A stretch of 51,774 nt of DNA from Levilactobacillus hammesii DSM 16381 (lineage in GTDB: Bacteria; Bacillota; Bacilli; Lactobacillales; Lactobacillaceae). Each line of letters opens with the position of its first letter. Position 1 is the first letter of the stretch. The position numbers and the translations under genes were made by a program. Positions 25,146 to 34,982 of the stretch are shown here, piece after piece. The notes under the pieces are model-generated. The model saw only the letters and a list, made by a program, of their open reading frames with translations. It was not told the origin of the DNA and ran no database searches. The stretch is from contig NZ_AZFS01000064.1 of NCBI RefSeq assembly GCF_001434395.1, forward strand, positions 273,879 to 325,652, read 5' to 3'.

Positions 25146-27125
25146 TTATTTTTTAATAATTAAAGTCTTGTTGGCCGTTATCCAAGTCCCATTGCTTAAC
25201 TGCAACCGAGTGGTCAGGTGATGTGATTTGATCCGCTTGATCTTTAACGCGGTTCCTCGGCGGTAATGTTTGACCACTTTTCCATTCAGCTTAATGTTGT
25301 GATAGGCGTTGATTCCCTTGGGATTGATGACCTGAATCTTCTTGGGATTCACCTGGTAATACGTGTTGACCACAAACTTGGTATTGCCCGTTAAGTAACC
25401 AATCTTGCCATCAGACTTGCTGTGATGGTTGACGTCTCGCACCCGATAACGCAATAGCCCGGATTTTGAATGGGCATACCCGATAACGACAAACTGCGGC
25501 CGCTTGGTACGGGATTGCTTGGCGTACATGTACTTAGTGGAGTGCCGACTGAAAGTGGCGGTTTTATGCAGCTTCACCTTCTGGATGGCATACACGGCCT
25601 GGCCTTTTTTAACAGCCGGGGCTGTCGGCTTCTGGTAATCGGTCGACGAAACGTGATTGGCTTCCGAAGAGGGGGTCGACGACGTAGCAGGATCGGTGTG
25701 ACCACCGTTAGCCCCGTTGGAAGAACTGCCCTCTGATTCGTGAGAGATGGGGATGTCGATGGTGTTGCCGTAGTGAGTAGTAAGGCCGCCGCTCCCTGCG
25801 GCATTATAATCAGTCCGCATTGTAATTGAGCTGGCTTTTTGAGGAATGTTGCTGACAGTAACACCATCCGAATTGGCCTTTGCTGTAATGTCATCGGGAG
25901 TAACATGGGTGCCTGCATTTTTATTCAACATGGGGAGCATTCCATAGATCATGTCAACTGATGCTTGCGCATGTTCTCCGCGTGTTATTTTTCCGCTGGA
26001 ATCAAATATTCCTATCCTGTCCCACAAATGCTCCTCAATATTACGTGTATTGGATAGATAATCATTCAGATAGTCAGTTAATTGAGGCGTAGTCACGTTC
26101 GTTGGAGTGCCATTAGCAATAGCTTCGAGAGTAAGCCCCGCGTTATCAACAGGTGTAGTGAGAGCATCTTCAAATGTATTTTCCCCTGAAGTTAGGTGGT
26201 AAACGCTGCGACTATTAATTGTGTCGAACATATTGTTATAACTTGTACCTTTAGGGGATAGGGGGGTTGAAGGCATGTTATCTAGCCCTTCCATGTCCAA
26301 ATAGGTTAAGTTCAATGTGCCGTCCTTAGAAACAATTAATTTATGAGTGGGTTGACCTTCAGCGGCACCAAATTGATTACTTGCCAAAAACAAGTTATGA
26401 AATGGAACGTCACTGTCGTCAGAGTCACCACTGAATTTAAGTGCATCCAGAGTCTTGAAATCATGAATGTAATTAGAGTCTAAATTTAATTTATCGACCG
26501 AAACATTCGTTAAGTCAGTCATGAGTGCTTCAAAAGTGTCTTGGGTAATACCATCACCATCAAAGTTAAGATACAGGCCAGTGGTATCAACATCATTAGC
26601 TTTGTCAGAAAGAAAGCCAGCCTTAGGATCAGTTAATTTCAGGACTTTAGAATTAAAATTGTCTCCTTGATCGTTGAGTGTGATGGACATTAATCTATTT
26701 TTTAAGGCGGCCATTCCCGTCCAATCATTAATTAAATAGGGATTGTCCGCTTGGTTATCAACTGGGTAGATGAATAGTCGGACTTTGTCGTGAGTGAAAT
26801 CGTCGGAATCAGTTAATTTTTGAGTAATATCAACATTTAATGATTTGGCGACTGAATTTTGTAAAACCTTGTCTTTGAAGATAACGTTAATCGGTTCATT
26901 GAGATCTACAGGTTGTTTGATTTGGTCTTCAAATTCACCTTCTGTTTGGTCGTTGGTGGGGATTGTAGATTTGGACATATTAGTCGGGTTCTCTAATTCA
27001 TCGCGCGTTGTGGCATTCACGCTTAAATCAGTTTGTGCAATTCCCATAGAAAAACCAATCCCCAGCAAGGTTGAGAAAAGAATTAATTTTGATAAGAGTC
27101 TGTGCTGCTTATGCTTTGACATCAT
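25146..27125 (-). CDS. Secreted DUF5776 surface protein with LRR-like region
   Basis: A 659-residue exported protein. A GAGGGG site sets the start at the adjacent ATGs at 27125/27122; the frame from 27161 has no support. A signal peptide (about 1-35) is followed by a long Asp/Asn-rich extracellular part with leucine-rich-like segments (LNLDSNYIHDFKTLDAL, NLTYLDMEGLDNM). A Ser/Gly-rich linker near 490-520 follows, then C-terminal DUF5776-type repeats (RYRVRDVNHHSKSDGKIGYL; RLQLSNGTWITANKTLIIK) that bind the cell surface. The N-terminal coding part is visibly richer in A/T than its neighbours. Direct repeats bracket the gene. A role in adhesion is inferred. Confidence 0.82.
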   Translation of the reverse strand: MMSKHKQHRLLSKLILFSTLLGIGFSMGIAQTDLSVNATTRDELENPTNMSKSTIPTNDQTEGEFEDQIKQPVDLNEPINVIFKDKVLQNSVAKSLNVDITQKLTDSDDFTHDKVRLFIYPVDNQADNPYLINDWTGMAALKNRLMSITLNDQGDNFNSKVLKLTDPKAGFLSDKANDVDTTGLYLNFDGDGITQDTFEALMTDLTNVSVDKLNLDSNYIHDFKTLDALKFSGDSDDSDVPFHNLFLASNQFGAAEGQPTHKLIVSKDGTLNLTYLDMEGLDNMPSTPLSPKGTSYNNMFDTINSRSVYHLTSGENTFEDALTTPVDNAGLTLEAIANGTPTNVTTPQLTDYLNDYLSNTRNIEEHLWDRIGIFDSSGKITRGEHAQASVDMIYGMLPMLNKNAGTHVTPDDITAKANSDGVTVSNIPQKASSITMRTDYNAAGSGGLTTHYGNTIDIPISHESEGSSSNGANGGHTDPATSSTPSSEANHVSSTDYQKPTAPAVKKGQAVYAIQKVKLHKTATFSRHSTKYMYAKQSRTKRPQFVVIGYAHSKSGLLRYRVRDVNHHSKSDGKIGYLTGNTKFVVNTYYQVNPKKIQVINPKGINAYHNIKLNGKVVKHYRRGTALKIKRIKSHHLTTRLQLSNGTWITANKTLIIKK

Positions 27126-27312
27126 AATAAGCCCCTCACTTAAAATAATAATAATCTTCACTTTTTAATTCTACCACTTTGTCAATTTAATAAGCTGTTT
27201 AGTTTATAAAGGATATCAAAGCTGTTTCTATTCGCCCAATTTAGCTCATTTTAACGTACTAACGCACACCAAAAGCTGGGACGAGGTCGTTATCTCATTT
27301 TCAATCTTTCAG

Positions 27313-27354
27313 TTAGACACAGAAAAAGCCTTCGCAATTACGCGAAGGCTTTTT
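27313..27354. repeat. 42-bp direct repeat, right copy (terminator of the MMPL gene)
   Basis: It matches 25063-25104 at 40 of 42 bases. Here the stem is a full 13 bp (AAAAAGCCTTCGC/GCGAAGGCTTTTT), followed on the minus strand by a U tract. It lies directly after the MMPL stop at 27365. Confidence 0.92.
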
Positions 27355-27364
27355 GAGTCAAAAT

Positions 27365-30148
27365 TTATTTTTTGTCGGTATCCTTAGCAGACCGTGTCGT
27401 CTTGGCGACCTTGGTCTTGGACTTGCGGTTGGCCCGCTTGCGTCGATGGAACTGCATCGGCTTTTGTGCCGGCAGAACGACGGAGAGCTTACCGAAGGAA
27501 GAAGCCATCAGTGGTAACACGAGGTTAAAGATGATGGCGGTGAGGATCGTGATCAGCGTCACAGCCGTTAACGTCTGTGATTCAGCCGCTAACAAGCCAA
27601 GAACCCCTGCAATGATAATAAACAGGGAGTGACGCATGGTCTGACCCACTTCATTGATCCCTGGCAGGAGCCAGTCGAGTAGGGAGCCATCGTTGAGACG
27701 GTAGCTCAGCGCCAACTGGGTCAATTCAACCACGGCGAGGACCGTCAGTGGAATGAAGGCCAGCAGTGGCACTTGCCAGTTGAATTCCGTGTTACCGGTC
27801 AACCAACCCATGATGAGTAACGTTAACTGGTAACCTGCGGCAGCGGAGGCTAGGAAGGTTAAGAACCAGTAGCCGGCTTGCAATAGGGAACGACTGAACA
27901 GCACTAACAGTAACAACGTGATCCCAAAGACTAAGATTAAGACACGTGGTAAGTCGTGTTGGTATTGCGTTTGAATCGTGCTAGCAACTACCGGTTGACC
28001 ACTGAAGGTTAACGTGGCGTCGCTGAGGACGGTTCCCCGAAGTTGACTCTTGGCAACTTGCTTCAGTTGCGTCAACGTTTGTGTCGTCGTCTTAGCATTT
28101 GGTGCTTGCTTCAAGGTAACCGTTAAGTAGGTCGTCTTGACCTTGGCATCCGTGTAGTTTGTCAGTGATTGTTGGAAATCACCGCTGGCAATCTGCGTTG
28201 GTGACAGGTAGAGTGACTTAGCAGCTTCGGAACTCTGTAACCCGCTGAGGTACAGGTAAATCTTATTCATGGACGTCTGCATGCTGGCCACTTGTTTCTT
28301 AGAGGTCTTCAAACTGTCGCTAACGGCCTTGATGGATTCAGCGTAGTTACTCAAGTTCGAATGAGCGGTCGTGGCATCGGAGCTGACCGTGCCAACGGAA
28401 GTGGAAAGGGTCGTCAGATCATTGACGGCGGTATTCAATTCCGAATTGACGGCATTTAATTGATTAATGTACTTGGTGATCCGCTTGGACGTGCTGGTAG
28501 TACCAGCAGCCGTTGAACGACTCAAAGCCGCTTGTAGTGACGTCTGAAGCGTACTGCTATCACTCATCAAGGCGTTGGTCTGGTTGGTCAGCTTATTCAG
28601 CCGTTTGACTTCTGCCTTAAGGGTGCTTTGCTTCAGGTTGGTACTGTCGGATTGCAGATCGTTTCGAACCGTTCCTAATTGACCAACAATCCCCGTGATG
28701 TTTTCATTCAGGGAGCTCAGTTGATTAGACACGTAGTACTGTGTAATGGGTTGACCACCGGGCTGGGTAACGGAAGTGACGGCAGCAACGCCGGGTTGTG
28801 CCCGGAGCTTCTTGGTCAGGTTATCCAGTTGGTAGAGTTGATTTTGATTGTCGAGGCGTTGGTTGGTCGAGATGTACAGCGTAATTGGCGTTGCTTTCCC
28901 TTGACCAAAGTGCGCGCTTAAAACCCGAGCACCCTGCACGGCTTGATTATTTGGAATGTCTGTGGCGTTGTCATAGTTGAGGTGCGTCCGATCGGCCATA
29001 ACTACGGGCACAATCAGGTATAAGACTACAGCGATGGCAATCCAAGGTTGCCAGAGACCGAACTTCGTCAGGTGGAACCACAATTTGTGATCCTTAAGAC
29101 GTGGCCGCGTCTTCTTTGGCCAGAAGAGGCTGGTCCCCAGCATCCCCGTAAAGACAGGAACGAGCGTGACACTGGCAATCCCGGTGATGGCAAAACCAAT
29201 CCCGAGGAGGCCAAATGCCCGAATGGTGGAGAAGTCGAAGAGCATGAGACTCCCGAAGGCAATCGTCAAACTCAACGTACTAATTAGGATACGATAACCC
29301 AGATCGCTAACGACTTTAGACGTCGCTGCCTGGCTGTCGAGACCGTCATCGGTAAGATTACGGAGCTCGCGGAAGAACCAGAAACTCGTCAACAGAGTGA
29401 AGAGGCTGATCCCCAGTAACAGGAAGATCGGGGTGTATTCGGAGTAGGCAAAGTTCCAGTGATAAGCCAGGTTAGTGGCCAGGGAGAGCGTCGTAATATA
29501 ACTAATTAAAATAGCTAAGAAAGTAATGATTGGTGCAATAATCGACGCAAAGAGAATTCCCATGGCAATCAGGGCCACCAGCATCGTCATCAGAATCACC
29601 ATCAAGGTGAAAGAAGAGATGTGCTCATTGGCCGCATCACTGATGATTTCAGGGCTGGTCACGTACGTGTTTAAGCCCACGGTTGAAATCTGAGACTTTA
29701 ACTGTGAGGTCATCTGGCGCACAGTGCCTTGATTGTGGCTAACCTCCAGTTGCACAATTTCCGTGGATTTATCCTTGGAAAGCAGCTGGGGCTTGCTGGT
29801 TGGTGTGTTGGTCATGGTCGTGATCTTTTGCACACCGTAGTAGTTAGCACGCTTTTGCAATTCGGAGACGGTCTTGTTAACCGAAGCGAGTTGCTTATTG
29901 GTGAGGGCACCGTCAGGGTTGTTGAAAACCGCATTGACGGTGTAGGTTCCGTTGAGATTACGTCCCCAATTGTTTTTGAGTTGGGTCGCCTTAACGGGTT
30001 GACTCGTATTCGCCAATTGTGGTTGACCATCATATTGAATGATCGTCTTAACATTTGGCAAGGTGACGATGGCCGCGAAGACCACGATTAACCAGAATAC
30101 GAGTGCAAAAATTCGGTTGTGGTGAAGCTTTCTTATCCGTTCTTGCAT
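27365..30148 (-). CDS. MMPL/RND-family membrane transporter
   Basis: A 927-residue protein with two MMPL units. Each has one N-terminal membrane helix, a large extracellular loop and five further helices (segments around 185-330 and 715-890). The second loop (about 430-640) is long and Ser/Thr/Gln-rich, with coiled-coil character (TNLKQSTLKAEVKRLNKLTNQTNALM). The C-terminal tail is strongly basic. The family exports lipids or hydrophobic compounds. GAGAGGA precedes the ATG. It is monocistronic with its own terminator. The substrate is unknown. Confidence 0.88.
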   Translation of the reverse strand: MQERIRKLHHNRIFALVFWLIVVFAAIVTLPNVKTIIQYDGQPQLANTSQPVKATQLKNNWGRNLNGTYTVNAVFNNPDGALTNKQLASVNKTVSELQKRANYYGVQKITTMTNTPTSKPQLLSKDKSTEIVQLEVSHNQGTVRQMTSQLKSQISTVGLNTYVTSPEIISDAANEHISSFTLMVILMTMLVALIAMGILFASIIAPIITFLAILISYITTLSLATNLAYHWNFAYSEYTPIFLLLGISLFTLLTSFWFFRELRNLTDDGLDSQAATSKVVSDLGYRILISTLSLTIAFGSLMLFDFSTIRAFGLLGIGFAITGIASVTLVPVFTGMLGTSLFWPKKTRPRLKDHKLWFHLTKFGLWQPWIAIAVVLYLIVPVVMADRTHLNYDNATDIPNNQAVQGARVLSAHFGQGKATPITLYISTNQRLDNQNQLYQLDNLTKKLRAQPGVAAVTSVTQPGGQPITQYYVSNQLSSLNENITGIVGQLGTVRNDLQSDSTNLKQSTLKAEVKRLNKLTNQTNALMSDSSTLQTSLQAALSRSTAAGTTSTSKRITKYINQLNAVNSELNTAVNDLTTLSTSVGTVSSDATTAHSNLSNYAESIKAVSDSLKTSKKQVASMQTSMNKIYLYLSGLQSSEAAKSLYLSPTQIASGDFQQSLTNYTDAKVKTTYLTVTLKQAPNAKTTTQTLTQLKQVAKSQLRGTVLSDATLTFSGQPVVASTIQTQYQHDLPRVLILVFGITLLLLVLFSRSLLQAGYWFLTFLASAAAGYQLTLLIMGWLTGNTEFNWQVPLLAFIPLTVLAVVELTQLALSYRLNDGSLLDWLLPGINEVGQTMRHSLFIIIAGVLGLLAAESQTLTAVTLITILTAIIFNLVLPLMASSFGKLSVVLPAQKPMQFHRRKRANRKSKTKVAKTTRSAKDTDKK

Positions 30149-30283
30149 ATGTAGTCTGAGTCCTCTCTATCTAATCAATTTCCCGCCGTGCAAGCAGGGT
30201 GCAGTTCACGTTTAATTTTACCATATTAGGCGGCATTCGGGCCGATTTCAGCTTTATTTAAGAAAGTTTAAGGAACTCTTTCG

Positions 30284-30311
30284 TTGACTCTAGGTTTAAA
30301 GCGGGTAAAGT
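30284..30311 (+). promoter_or_regulatory. Possible promoter for the small ORF at 30351
   Basis: TTGACT (30284-30289) and TAAAGT (30306-30311) have a 16-bp spacer. Confidence 0.45.
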
Positions 30312-30350
30312 AGGAGACCGCATACTAACTAAAAGAAAGAACGTGAGAAA

Positions 30351-30587
30351 ATGACGAAGCACCACCAAAGTTATCAAAGCCCCTTTGCAGCGATGTTGAC
30401 GGGGGAACGTTTCGCCCTGGCGACTCGTCTAGCTGCCCAGTATCATCTTGATGAGAGCCAGGTTATGTTTGCTTACTTACAGATTACGGCTAACGTGGCT
30501 GAACCGGGTAAAGCTGTGATGGATCGCCAACGGGAGATTGATCGTCGCTTCCAGGCCTTCCTGGATGACGCGGCCAAGCCGATTTAA
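30351..30587 (+). CDS. Small hypothetical protein, 78 residues
   Basis: A soluble 78-residue protein, rich in Ala and Gln and predicted mostly helical (ERFALATRLAAQYHLDESQV, DRQREIDRRFQAFLDDA). It has no Cys, signal peptide or membrane segment. The reading frame is supported by a plausible promoter at 30284-30311, an upstream GTGAGAAA and codon use like its neighbours. I do not recognise the family. It lies between divergent MMPL and an independent downstream gene. Confidence 0.6.
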   Translation: MTKHHQSYQSPFAAMLTGERFALATRLAAQYHLDESQVMFAYLQITANVAEPGKAVMDRQREIDRRFQAFLDDAAKPI

Positions 30588-30725
30588 TTGCGGTTTCGAT
30601 AGTTTTCCCGTAAACTTAATTAACTAGATTAATCTTGTATGTATGAATGGATTGTGACCATGTAATCCATGCAGTCAGCTCAGGGTAAACCGTGAAACCG
30701 ACGCTAAAGGAAAGAGGGGATTTGC

Positions 30726-31703
30726 ATGTGTACCAGTATTTTACAGATCGCTAAGGATGGCAGTCACATCCTGGCCCGTACTATGGATTGGCATGCCCTC
30801 TACGTTCAGCCGTTGTTTGTGCCACGGCATTATCGCTGGCAGAGTGTCTTTGATAATCAGTGGCACACCAACCGATATGCCATGATTGGCGGAGGTGGCG
30901 CGCATCACAACGAAATCGACGTTTCCGATGGCGTGAACGAGATGGGGTTGAGCGTTCAGAAGTTGACGTTTGCCAACGGCTCTCACTTGGTAACGCGACC
31001 GACGCCCGGGCAGGTACACCTTGCACCCTATGAATTTTCATTTTATCTGTTGGCAAACTTCGCTTCCGTGGCCGATATCGAGGCCCACATCGACGAGATT
31101 CAGCTGATGAGCGGGGCTTATGCGGTCAACGATATTGGTGATTCTGAGTTGCATTTTGCGGTGGTCGATCGGACGGGCCGAACCGTGGTGATTGAGCCGA
31201 CCCATTTTCCCATGCGCGTACGGGAGAACCCACTGGGGGTTGTGACCAACAGCAAGGACTTTGACTTACAGCTAGCGCGGTTGGGGCAGTACGTCAACTA
31301 CACCGATGACTTTGAAATGGAGACGGTCCCGCTAAACGCGCCTCGGGTGACCACGGGGCGTTTCTCCGGCAAACCGGTTCCCAGTGGCTCATACACACCT
31401 GGTGGGCGGTTCGTGCGGGCCGCTTACTACAAGGAACGGGCCGATCTTCCCGCTGATGAGCAAGCGGGCATCGTCAGTGCGTGGCATCTCCTGGATAGCG
31501 TCGCGGTACCTAAGAGTCACCAGTATCGTCCCACGTATTCTGTTTACCGTGCGGCGACCTGCAGTGAGTCCTTGACCTACTATTTTCAGCCCTACAACCG
31601 GCTGGATATAGTGCAACTCAAGCTGACGCCGGAAATGCTGGCGTGGACGACGCCTAAATTTTACCAGGTGGCTAACCAGCTCAGGGTGACGCCCTTAAAT
31701 TAA
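30726..31703 (+). CDS. Choloylglycine hydrolase family amidase (bile salt hydrolase/penicillin V acylase-like)
   Basis: A 325-residue Ntn-hydrolase. After Met removal the nucleophile is Cys2 (MCTSI), with Arg18 and Asp21 at the family positions (ARTMDW) and a later VTNSKDF with the oxyanion Asn. The family hydrolyses linear amide bonds in conjugated bile salts, penicillin V or N-acyl homoserine lactones, and sequence alone cannot separate these. There is no signal peptide, so it is cytosolic. AAAGAGGGG precedes the ATG. It is monocistronic with a strong terminator. Confidence 0.9.
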   Translation: MCTSILQIAKDGSHILARTMDWHALYVQPLFVPRHYRWQSVFDNQWHTNRYAMIGGGGAHHNEIDVSDGVNEMGLSVQKLTFANGSHLVTRPTPGQVHLAPYEFSFYLLANFASVADIEAHIDEIQLMSGAYAVNDIGDSELHFAVVDRTGRTVVIEPTHFPMRVRENPLGVVTNSKDFDLQLARLGQYVNYTDDFEMETVPLNAPRVTTGRFSGKPVPSGSYTPGGRFVRAAYYKERADLPADEQAGIVSAWHLLDSVAVPKSHQYRPTYSVYRAATCSESLTYYFQPYNRLDIVQLKLTPEMLAWTTPKFYQVANQLRVTPLN

Positions 31704-31718
31704 GGGCAGAGAATAAAA

Positions 31719-31764
31719 CTGGCATTTTCAGAACTTTGAGATTTCTGAAAATGCCAGCTTTTTT
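31719..31764 (+). terminator. Terminator of the choloylglycine hydrolase-family gene
   Basis: A perfect 15-bp stem (31719-31733 with 31743-31757) is followed by CTTTTTT. Confidence 0.95.
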
Positions 31765-31794
31765 GAGTGATGAACGGGCGTGCTGAAGAGTCAG

Positions 31795-32787
31795 TCAGCC
31801 TTGAACCAGGAGCCACAATAAGTTGGTGGCGACCAGCCCAATCAAGACCCCACGGTGTAGCCGGGGATGCAGCATGATAATGGCGAGAAATTCACGCGCC
31901 CAACCGACTAAAATGTACCCCGGTCGGGTTGGCGCTGGATAGCCACCAGCGTGAATACCCAGATGGTGGGCCAGGAGTCGCGTGCGGAAAAGATGATAGC
32001 CGTTGGTGATCACCACCACGCGACCCCCTTGATGGGGCAATCGCCACCAGATTTTTTGACTGTTAATCAAGTTGGTTCGGGTGTTGGTGGCGGCTGTTTC
32101 CTGAATAATCTGATCCGCCGGGTAGCCCCGTTGTTTAAGGTAGGCGGCCATGGCGGCGGCCTCGCTCAGCGTCTCATCGGCGCCTTGGCCGCCCGTAACC
32201 AGCAGCGTGACGGGATGATTCTGACGCCGGGCAAAGGCCAGTGCCGTGTCCAGGCGGGCACCGAGGACGCGCCCAATCTGATCGCCGTTTAACAGGCCGG
32301 CGCCCAGCACCACGAGGGTGTCCGCGTGGCGGGCCCGCTGGCAGATGACCCGCAGGTAACCGATGGCACTGGCACCGAACAGGAGACCTAGGTAGAGGCT
32401 GAATGCGGGGATGAAGGTTAACCAGGGCCAAATGGTGTCATTGAAGTGACCGTGACCCACGGCGTAGATCCAGGCGACGCCGAGAAAGACCCAGATCCAG
32501 ATACCGCCCACCAGTCCCCAGGTCAGCCGCTCACGCTTCCGGACGACCAGGCTGGGGGCGCCGATGATGAGAAAGAGCGTGAACAACCCCCACAGTGCGA
32601 TGAAGCCGATGATCCCCCGGCCAACCGTGGCGAGATAGGGCGCCCACGGTCGCTGTGATAGTGTGGCAAATAGGGTAATCAGGCCCCCGCTAAGAATGGT
32701 GACCACCGCACTGAATAGACCGTGGGGGTCCCAGATGGTTAGTAAAATGACTAGACAAATCAGAACTGCACTGGCACTGAGCAGCAT
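31795..32787 (-). CDS. YdcF-like membrane protein with DUF218 domain
   Basis: A 330-residue protein. The first about 150 residues hold four to five membrane segments. The C-terminal DUF218 domain begins at DTLVVLGAGL and includes VTGGQGADETLSEA and the ATNTRTNLINS block typical of YdcF/SanA/ElyC proteins. A final hydrophobic stretch may be a further helix. GAAAGGAG precedes the ATG. The family is linked to envelope polysaccharide or precursor homeostasis in enterobacteria; the activity is unknown here. Confidence 0.87.
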   Translation of the reverse strand: MLLSASAVLICLVILLTIWDPHGLFSAVVTILSGGLITLFATLSQRPWAPYLATVGRGIIGFIALWGLFTLFLIIGAPSLVVRKRERLTWGLVGGIWIWVFLGVAWIYAVGHGHFNDTIWPWLTFIPAFSLYLGLLFGASAIGYLRVICQRARHADTLVVLGAGLLNGDQIGRVLGARLDTALAFARRQNHPVTLLVTGGQGADETLSEAAAMAAYLKQRGYPADQIIQETAATNTRTNLINSQKIWWRLPHQGGRVVVITNGYHLFRTRLLAHHLGIHAGGYPAPTRPGYILVGWAREFLAIIMLHPRLHRGVLIGLVATNLLWLLVQG

Positions 32788-32861
32788 GGCAATCTCCTTT
32801 CTGATAAAAGTTTAAGTTTTGTTGAGGCTTTTGATAATTAATTCTATCTAAAGAAAAACTC

Positions 32862-32884
32862 GTTATAATTGAGAACATTATAAC
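32862..32884. promoter_or_regulatory. Inverted repeat around a TATAAT box before the GH73 gene
   Basis: GTTATAA-N9-TTATAAC is a perfect 7-bp inverted repeat that includes TATAAT at 32864-32869, 35 bp before the GTG start. No good -35 box is seen at 17 bp. It may be an operator. Confidence 0.35.
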
Positions 32885-32903
32885 CGAGATTGGAGGAATC
32901 CGG

Positions 32904-33527
32904 GTGCCAAAACGTCGAAGAATGCAAAGAAAAGCGACCCATAATCCTGCGACTGCCACCTGGATCTTTGTCATGGTCCTGTTAGTATTGGGTGGCGGGC
33001 TGTTAGTTCGCGGTAAAATCAAGACGGAGATTCAGTCCCAACGCGTGACACAAACAGCCAACAGCTCTACGGACAACGAGACGGCCGCACAAAAGAAATT
33101 TATTACGAAAATGGCTAAGCCAGCGGTGCGGGTCTACCAACAAAACGGGCAGGTCCTCCCGAGTATCGTGATTGCGCAGGCGATCTTGGAGTCGAGTTGG
33201 GGGACTTCCCAACTTTTCTTGCAGGCCAACAATCCGTTTGGGGTGAAGGGCAGCTACAATGGCCAGTCGAAATCTTTCCTGACGAATGAATATGTCAACA
33301 ATAAGAAAATTTCGGTTCACGCTAATTTTCGGGATTACCCGAACCTGACGGCGGCCATCCTTGATCACGATGCGTTGCTCAAACGCAGTTACTTCAAGCA
33401 AACGGTGACGGATTACAAGACGGCGGCCAAGCTCCTCCAGAGCAACGGTTACGCCACCGATCCCAGTTATGCTAAGAAGCTCACCAATTTAATCGCCACC
33501 TATAATTTAAATCAATATGACACCTAA
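32904..33527 (+). CDS. Membrane-anchored GH73 endo-beta-N-acetylglucosaminidase
   Basis: A 207-residue protein. A short basic N-terminus precedes one membrane helix (residues 16-34), then a glucosaminidase domain outside the cell. The catalytic Glu lies in AQAILESSWG near residue 97. NNPFGVKGSY and the late NGYATDPSYAKKL are family blocks. It should cleave glycan strands of peptidoglycan. The GTG start at 32904 has GGAGG upstream. It has no repeated wall-binding domain. Confidence 0.9.
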   Translation: MPKRRRMQRKATHNPATATWIFVMVLLVLGGGLLVRGKIKTEIQSQRVTQTANSSTDNETAAQKKFITKMAKPAVRVYQQNGQVLPSIVIAQAILESSWGTSQLFLQANNPFGVKGSYNGQSKSFLTNEYVNNKKISVHANFRDYPNLTAAILDHDALLKRSYFKQTVTDYKTAAKLLQSNGYATDPSYAKKLTNLIATYNLNQYDT

Positions 33528-33532
33528 ACGCA

Positions 33533-33578
33533 AACGAGGCAACACCGGCAATTGAGCTGGTGCTGCCTCGTTTTTTTT
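33533..33578 (+). terminator. Terminator of the GH73 gene
   Basis: A stem (AACGAGGCA..ACC / GGT..TGCCTCGTT, 33533-33572) is followed by eight U. Confidence 0.92.
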
Positions 33579-33653
33579 GTAACTGTCTGCGTGTTTGCCT
33601 AACGCTAGTGAATGACGCGACGTTGGCGGTAAGGTGAGCCTACCCATGCATCG

Positions 33654-34982
33654 TTAGTTTTCGTTATAGTAACGCGCGAGGTCGTAGAGTGTCTTGGCTA
33701 AACTGTCCATCGCCTTAGTGGGCGCCTGGTTAGCGAAGAGGATGACCCCAGATTTGTTGCCCTCTGATCCGTAGAGCACGGTTTCGTAGCCCGCACCACT
33801 GAGCGTTCCTCTGACCCGCTTGATACTGCCACTATAGTGGTACAAGCCGCCACCATAACTTAACTTGTAATCATTGGCCAGATCGTAATACTGATTGGTC
33901 GTGAGAATCTTACCATTACGTAAGCCTCGTTGGATCGCATAGTAGTCCGAAGGTGTCGAGTAGTAGTTGCCGGCACCTAAGAGTGAGGAAACTAACTTCT
34001 GTGACGCATTGTTAGGATTGTTACTCTTGCCGTTGACGTAGCTATAGCCGTTCGCAATGGATCCGCTCTTAGGCAGATTGTCCCAGACAAACGTGTGCTT
34101 GAGTTTGAGCGGGGCGATAATCCGCTTTTGCACCAACTGATCGTAGGTTTGACCCGTGACCTTAGACGCGATCCCGGCCAGGAGCGTGTAGTTAGCATTG
34201 GTGTAGTTAAAGCTCCCACTATTGCCAACCTTGAGCTGATTGAGCGTGTAGTTGATTTCAGCGGATTGCGTTGAGAGCAGGGTGTTAGGCGTCGATTCGG
34301 ACATATCAATTCCGGAGCGTTGGTTCAACAACTGCCGTAGCGTAATCTTACTGCTGTTCTTGACCCCCGGATAGTAACGACTGAGTTTATTGTTCAGTGA
34401 CAACTTTCCTTGGCCAGCTAATTGTTCGATGATTGCCCCAGTCATGACCTTCTGTAAGGAGGCAATGGGGTAAATCGTATTGGCTGAGTTTCGTGTTTTA
34501 GTTGCCGCATCGGCGTAACCGACGTTGACGTAGCTGGCGCCGGACGTGTAGTTGTTAAATAACATGGCGCGTCCTTGAAAATGCGCATTGTTCAGGAGCA
34601 CCTTCGCATTTTGACTCCGGCTGAAGGTCTCTAAGGCTTTGACATCAACCCAACCAATGGTCTTGCCGTACCAAGAGAACTTGGCAAACTGTGCCCCATT
34701 TGACAGCGTGGCGACCTGGCTAACCTTGACGAAGCGGTGTTGCCAATTCTTACCGCTAGCGTCACGGGTCTTCGCCGACCGCTGGGTGTAGTAGGGTGCG
34801 TAATAGTAAATACCGTCGTTACGACGACTTTGATTCACAAAACGTGCGTTGTAGCTGGTGTTCTTGGTGCTCGTGATGCCCAAGTAACTGCTAGCATCGG
34901 CAGAGACCGTGGTGAAGCTGCCAGCAAACGCACAAGCGAGAGTTACCCCCAAAATTGTCACAAGTTTCTTCAAAATCATCAT
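33654..34982 (-). CDS. Secreted serine hydrolase (beta-lactamase/PBP4* fold) with GW-like domain
   Basis: A protein of about 442 residues. The start is at two adjacent ATGs (34982/34979) after AAGGGA; the longer frame from 35027 has no ribosome binding site. The signal peptide ends near TVSADAS (about residue 28). Residues about 35-120 form an SH3/GW-like wall-binding region. The hydrolase domain has SLQK (SxxK, near 174) and YTNANY (YxN, near 260). It belongs to the S12/class C family. It may be a D,D-peptidase or esterase; many such lactobacillus proteins are uncharacterised. Confidence 0.87.
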   Translation of the reverse strand: MMILKKLVTILGVTLACAFAGSFTTVSADASSYLGITSTKNTSYNARFVNQSRRNDGIYYYAPYYTQRSAKTRDASGKNWQHRFVKVSQVATLSNGAQFAKFSWYGKTIGWVDVKALETFSRSQNAKVLLNNAHFQGRAMLFNNYTSGASYVNVGYADAATKTRNSANTIYPIASLQKVMTGAIIEQLAGQGKLSLNNKLSRYYPGVKNSSKITLRQLLNQRSGIDMSESTPNTLLSTQSAEINYTLNQLKVGNSGSFNYTNANYTLLAGIASKVTGQTYDQLVQKRIIAPLKLKHTFVWDNLPKSGSIANGYSYVNGKSNNPNNASQKLVSSLLGAGNYYSTPSDYYAIQRGLRNGKILTTNQYYDLANDYKLSYGGGLYHYSGSIKRVRGTLSGAGYETVLYGSEGNKSGVILFANQAPTKAMDSLAKTLYDLARYYNEN

